Part shown: positions 62,043 to 64,000 of the stretch, piece after piece
How positions within the stretch are numbered: the stretch's first letter is position 1
How the letters are laid out: every line of letters begins with the position of its first letter
From: Candidatus Nanohalarchaeota archaeon
Lineage (GTDB): Archaea; Nanohalarchaeota; Nanosalinia; Nanosalinales; JAFCCC01
Length of the DNA: 64,000 nucleotides
NCBI GenBank assembly: GCA_017610385.1
Contig: JAFCCC010000001.1
Location: forward strand, 1 to 64,000
Direction: 5' to 3'
Position numbers and translations under genes: made by a program
Notes under the pieces: model-generated
Seen by the model: the letters and a program-made list of their open reading frames with translations, nothing else
What the model was told of the DNA's origin: nothing
The model's database searches: none

Positions 62043-62774
62043 ATGCAAAAGAAAGGGCAAAGTGTGGGGATTGATTTTAGTGTGGGCCTCTTTGTAATGT
62101 TACTAATTATTGGAATTTCAATAAATTATATCTCAAACTCAGTTTCTACAAAAAGTTCTTTTTCCGAACCAATTAAAAATGCAGCGTATTCTACAATAAA
62201 TAAATTAACGCGGAACTTACAATGGATTGTTTATCAAATGCCAATTTTAGTAGAAACAAATCACAGTTTAACAAATCAAAAATTAGGATTTTATTTTAAT
62301 TTTTCTAAAGTTGATGTTAATTCAGTTATATTGCTTCAAAATGGAGAAATGATTCCTTACTTACGAATAGACAATTCAGTATTATTTGAAGCGAATTTAA
62401 GTTCTGGAAAAAATCTAATTCAACTTACCTACACGAAAGACACAAATTTGGATTATATTAGTCCTATTTCATCTTTTAATAGCTCACAGCCAGAAAGCTT
62501 CTTTACATATCCTCTTAAAATTCTTTCAGAAACAGAAATAGTTGGACTATCTGAAGAGAAAATACAAGAGTATTTTCTAAAAACAAATGATCAGATCGGC
62601 GAGATTTTAAATCTTGGATCTTTTGAATTTAATATAACAATTCCAGGAGAAATAAGTGTGGGGGGAGTTTTGCCTGAATCCCAAGAAACTTATGTGCTTT
62701 CTACACCAAGGCACATTCTATATCGATTTGGAAATCAAAGCACAAAAAGAATGGAGGTAGCAATATGGGCTTAG
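62043..62774 (+). CDS. Pilin-like secreted protein 1
   Basis: The short N-terminus MQKKGQSVGIDFSVGLFVML gives a type III (pilin-like) signal: charged KKG then a hydrophobic helix. The rest (about 205 residues) is outer and rich in Ser, Asn and Ile. It opens a run of four genes with overlapping ends, each with a similar N-terminus. Precise role unknown. Confidence 0.65.
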   Translation: MQKKGQSVGIDFSVGLFVMLLIIGISINYISNSVSTKSSFSEPIKNAAYSTINKLTRNLQWIVYQMPILVETNHSLTNQKLGFYFNFSKVDVNSVILLQNGEMIPYLRIDNSVLFEANLSSGKNLIQLTYTKDTNLDYISPISSFNSSQPESFFTYPLKILSETEIVGLSEEKIQEYFLKTNDQIGEILNLGSFEFNITIPGEISVGGVLPESQETYVLSTPRHILYRFGNQSTKRMEVAIWA

Positions 62775-63406
62775 AGTCTAAGGGATTTATTAAGTCTTTA
62801 GAAGCAGTTATGTCCGCTTCATTAATTTTAATTTTCGTTATTGGAATTTTTCCAACCATGCAGTCACATTCTGAAATCAAAAACAATGTTTTTAATCTTT
62901 TATCTTTCGTAAAAAATGCAGACGATCCAGAATTTAGAATTGCGATAATAAATAAGGATAATAATAGTATTTCAGAAAAATTAAAACAAGAATTCCCAAC
63001 AAAACAGATTAACGTGGGTTTTTTAGATTTGCGTTCTACAAAAGAAACACTTACAAAGGCCAATACCCTTGTGTTTTCACTCGAAAAAGCTAAGTCCACC
63101 AAAGAAATTCTTTATATTTTTCTAGTCAATCTTGAAAATATAACCATTAAATTAAATAATGAGGAAATTTATTCTAAAAATCAATTAGAAGATAAGTTAA
63201 GCTTAGAATTTGATTTAACGAATAAAACAAATGAGGGCAATAACCAATTAGATTTATTAGGTACGTTTGAAAAATTAGATTATATTTTGGATTTTTATTA
63301 TTATGAAATTAATGCCCCAGATAAAGATACAGTTGAAAGCATCAGTTACTTTATATCTGGAAACCAAACAATATTACAACCGAGCACATTGGTGCTAATG
63401 AGGTAA
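62765..63406 (+). CDS. Pilin-like secreted protein 2
   Basis: MGLESKGFIKSLEAVMSASL begins with a charged segment before a hydrophobic helix (ILIFVIGIFPTM), as in minor pilin-like proteins. About 180 outer residues follow. It overlaps the upstream gene by ten bases. Confidence 0.6.
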   Translation: MGLESKGFIKSLEAVMSASLILIFVIGIFPTMQSHSEIKNNVFNLLSFVKNADDPEFRIAIINKDNNSISEKLKQEFPTKQINVGFLDLRSTKETLTKANTLVFSLEKAKSTKEILYIFLVNLENITIKLNNEEIYSKNQLEDKLSLEFDLTNKTNEGNNQLDLLGTFEKLDYILDFYYYEINAPDKDTVESISYFISGNQTILQPSTLVLMR

Positions 63407-63407
63407 A

Positions 63408-63905
63408 ATGAAAAAAGGAATTTCTCCATTAATATCCTTTGTACTTTATACGGCAATAGCTATAATGGCTATTTCAATGATAATTAGCGTTGGTTTTCCA
63501 TATTTAGAAAAAATTAGAGATTCTGTTGCAATTAAACAAGCCCAGGATTTTTTAGGTGTATTTGATTCTGTTGTTTCAGAAGTGGCGTTTTCTGGGCAAA
63601 ATTCAAAGGTTCCAATAACCTTAAGATTTGAAAGAGGTAAATATATTTTCTCAGACGATCAAAATGAATTGAGATTTAAAATAGAAACTGACTCAAATAT
63701 AGTTTCGCCAGGTGCCTCTGCGAGACTTGGTCCATTGAGTTTGGAAGCAGACGAAAATGCAACATATGTAATTTTAAAATATAATACAACAGAACTCATT
63801 TTAGCAGGATATAATAAAACACTATTTTCAGGAACACATAAACTTATTGTTCGGAACCTGGGCGTAGAAAATAATCAACTTATTATTGAGGTAAACTCCC
63901 AATGA
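63408..63905 (+). CDS. Pilin-like secreted protein 3
   Basis: MKKGISPLISFVLYTAIAIM is a typical archaeal type IV pilin start (KKG, then a helix beginning ISPLI). A beta-rich body of about 135 residues follows. It overlaps the next gene as ATGA. Confidence 0.75.
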   Translation: MKKGISPLISFVLYTAIAIMAISMIISVGFPYLEKIRDSVAIKQAQDFLGVFDSVVSEVAFSGQNSKVPITLRFERGKYIFSDDQNELRFKIETDSNIVSPGASARLGPLSLEADENATYVILKYNTTELILAGYNKTLFSGTHKLIVRNLGVENNQLIIEVNSQ

Positions 63906-64000
63906 GAAAGGGACAATATTTTTTAATTAGTACAATAATGTTCATTGGCATTTTAACAGCGTTAACGTTCTCGCGCGGTCACTATGTTGTATCTAATTTG
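63902..64000 (+). CDS. Pilin-like protein 4, cut by window end
   Basis: MRKGQYFLISTIMFIGILTA: charged RKG then hydrophobic helix, like its neighbours. The frame is open to the window end. Confidence 0.6.
   Translation, partial: MRKGQYFLISTIMFIGILTALTFSRGHYVVSNL

Noticed and set aside
1-64000. CRISPR arrays, IS elements, rRNA genes
   Set aside because: No regularly spaced repeats, no transposase motifs and no rRNA landmarks were found.

Overview
The window is AT-rich archaeal chromosome. It carries archaeal-type informational genes: Rpo7/Spt4, TBP, MCM, topoisomerase VI, a histone, aIF1A, aIF2-beta and aIF2-gamma, Hef, Hel308, tRNA-splicing EndA, Pth2, TruD and eukaryote-like ribosomal proteins. 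It also has an S-layer gene of the kind common in Woesearchaeota/Pacearchaeota, many small orphan membrane proteins and a shortened SMC. I infer a DPANN archaeon, most likely of that group; the exact lineage is not proven by the sequence. Many genes have a TATA-like box 24-30 bases before the ATG, which suggests leaderless mRNAs, and I used this to choose several starts.

Layout. 1-3.8 kb: three coupled genes of unknown function, then a methyltransferase. 3.8-8.8 kb (minus): translation/transcription genes (eS27, eS24, Spt4, Rpo7, aIF2-gamma, eS6) with an HD protein, a PIN protein and a tiny acidic protein. 8.9-12.7 kb: Kef-type antiporter, Bud32, TraB-like protein and a frameshifted membrane Lon-like protease. 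12.77-15.1 kb: SRP RNA, tRNA-Cys and cysS. 15.5-18.45 kb: a tRNA-Gln split by three introns, then a small accessory island of four genes whose leaders carry copies of one hairpin motif. 18.45-27.6 kb: eS1, DHH nuclease, uS15, small membrane proteins, a PD-(D/E)XK-like protein, an inactive-looking M50 relative, HerA-like ATPase, Hef and archaeosortase. 27.7-35.3 kb: TBP, MCM, OB-fold protein, aIF2-beta, aIF1A, KH protein, topoisomerase VI. 35.3-49.2 kb: tRNAs, SpoU methyltransferase, S-layer protein, Pth2, TruD, glycosyltransferases, a membrane regulator, histone and small proteins. 49.3-64 kb: a LAGLIDADG-like protein, RNase HII, AspRS, SMC-ScpA-ScpB, an NFACT protein, Hel308, MinD-like ATPase, EndA and a pilin-like cluster cut by the window end.

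The most striking theme is RNA splicing. Five of seven tRNA genes carry introns, seven introns in all. Three of the seven lie outside the anticodon loop. tRNA-Gln has one each in the D loop, anticodon loop and T loop, and the initiator tRNA-Met has one at the junction of T stem and T loop. The RNase HII gene is interrupted inside its DEAGRG active-site motif by 33 bases that contain a stop codon and fold into a bulge-helix-bulge; removing them restores the motif exactly. The splicing endonuclease gene endA lies in the same window. The second theme is the 15.8-18.45 kb island, where related hairpin motifs punctuate unrelated single genes.
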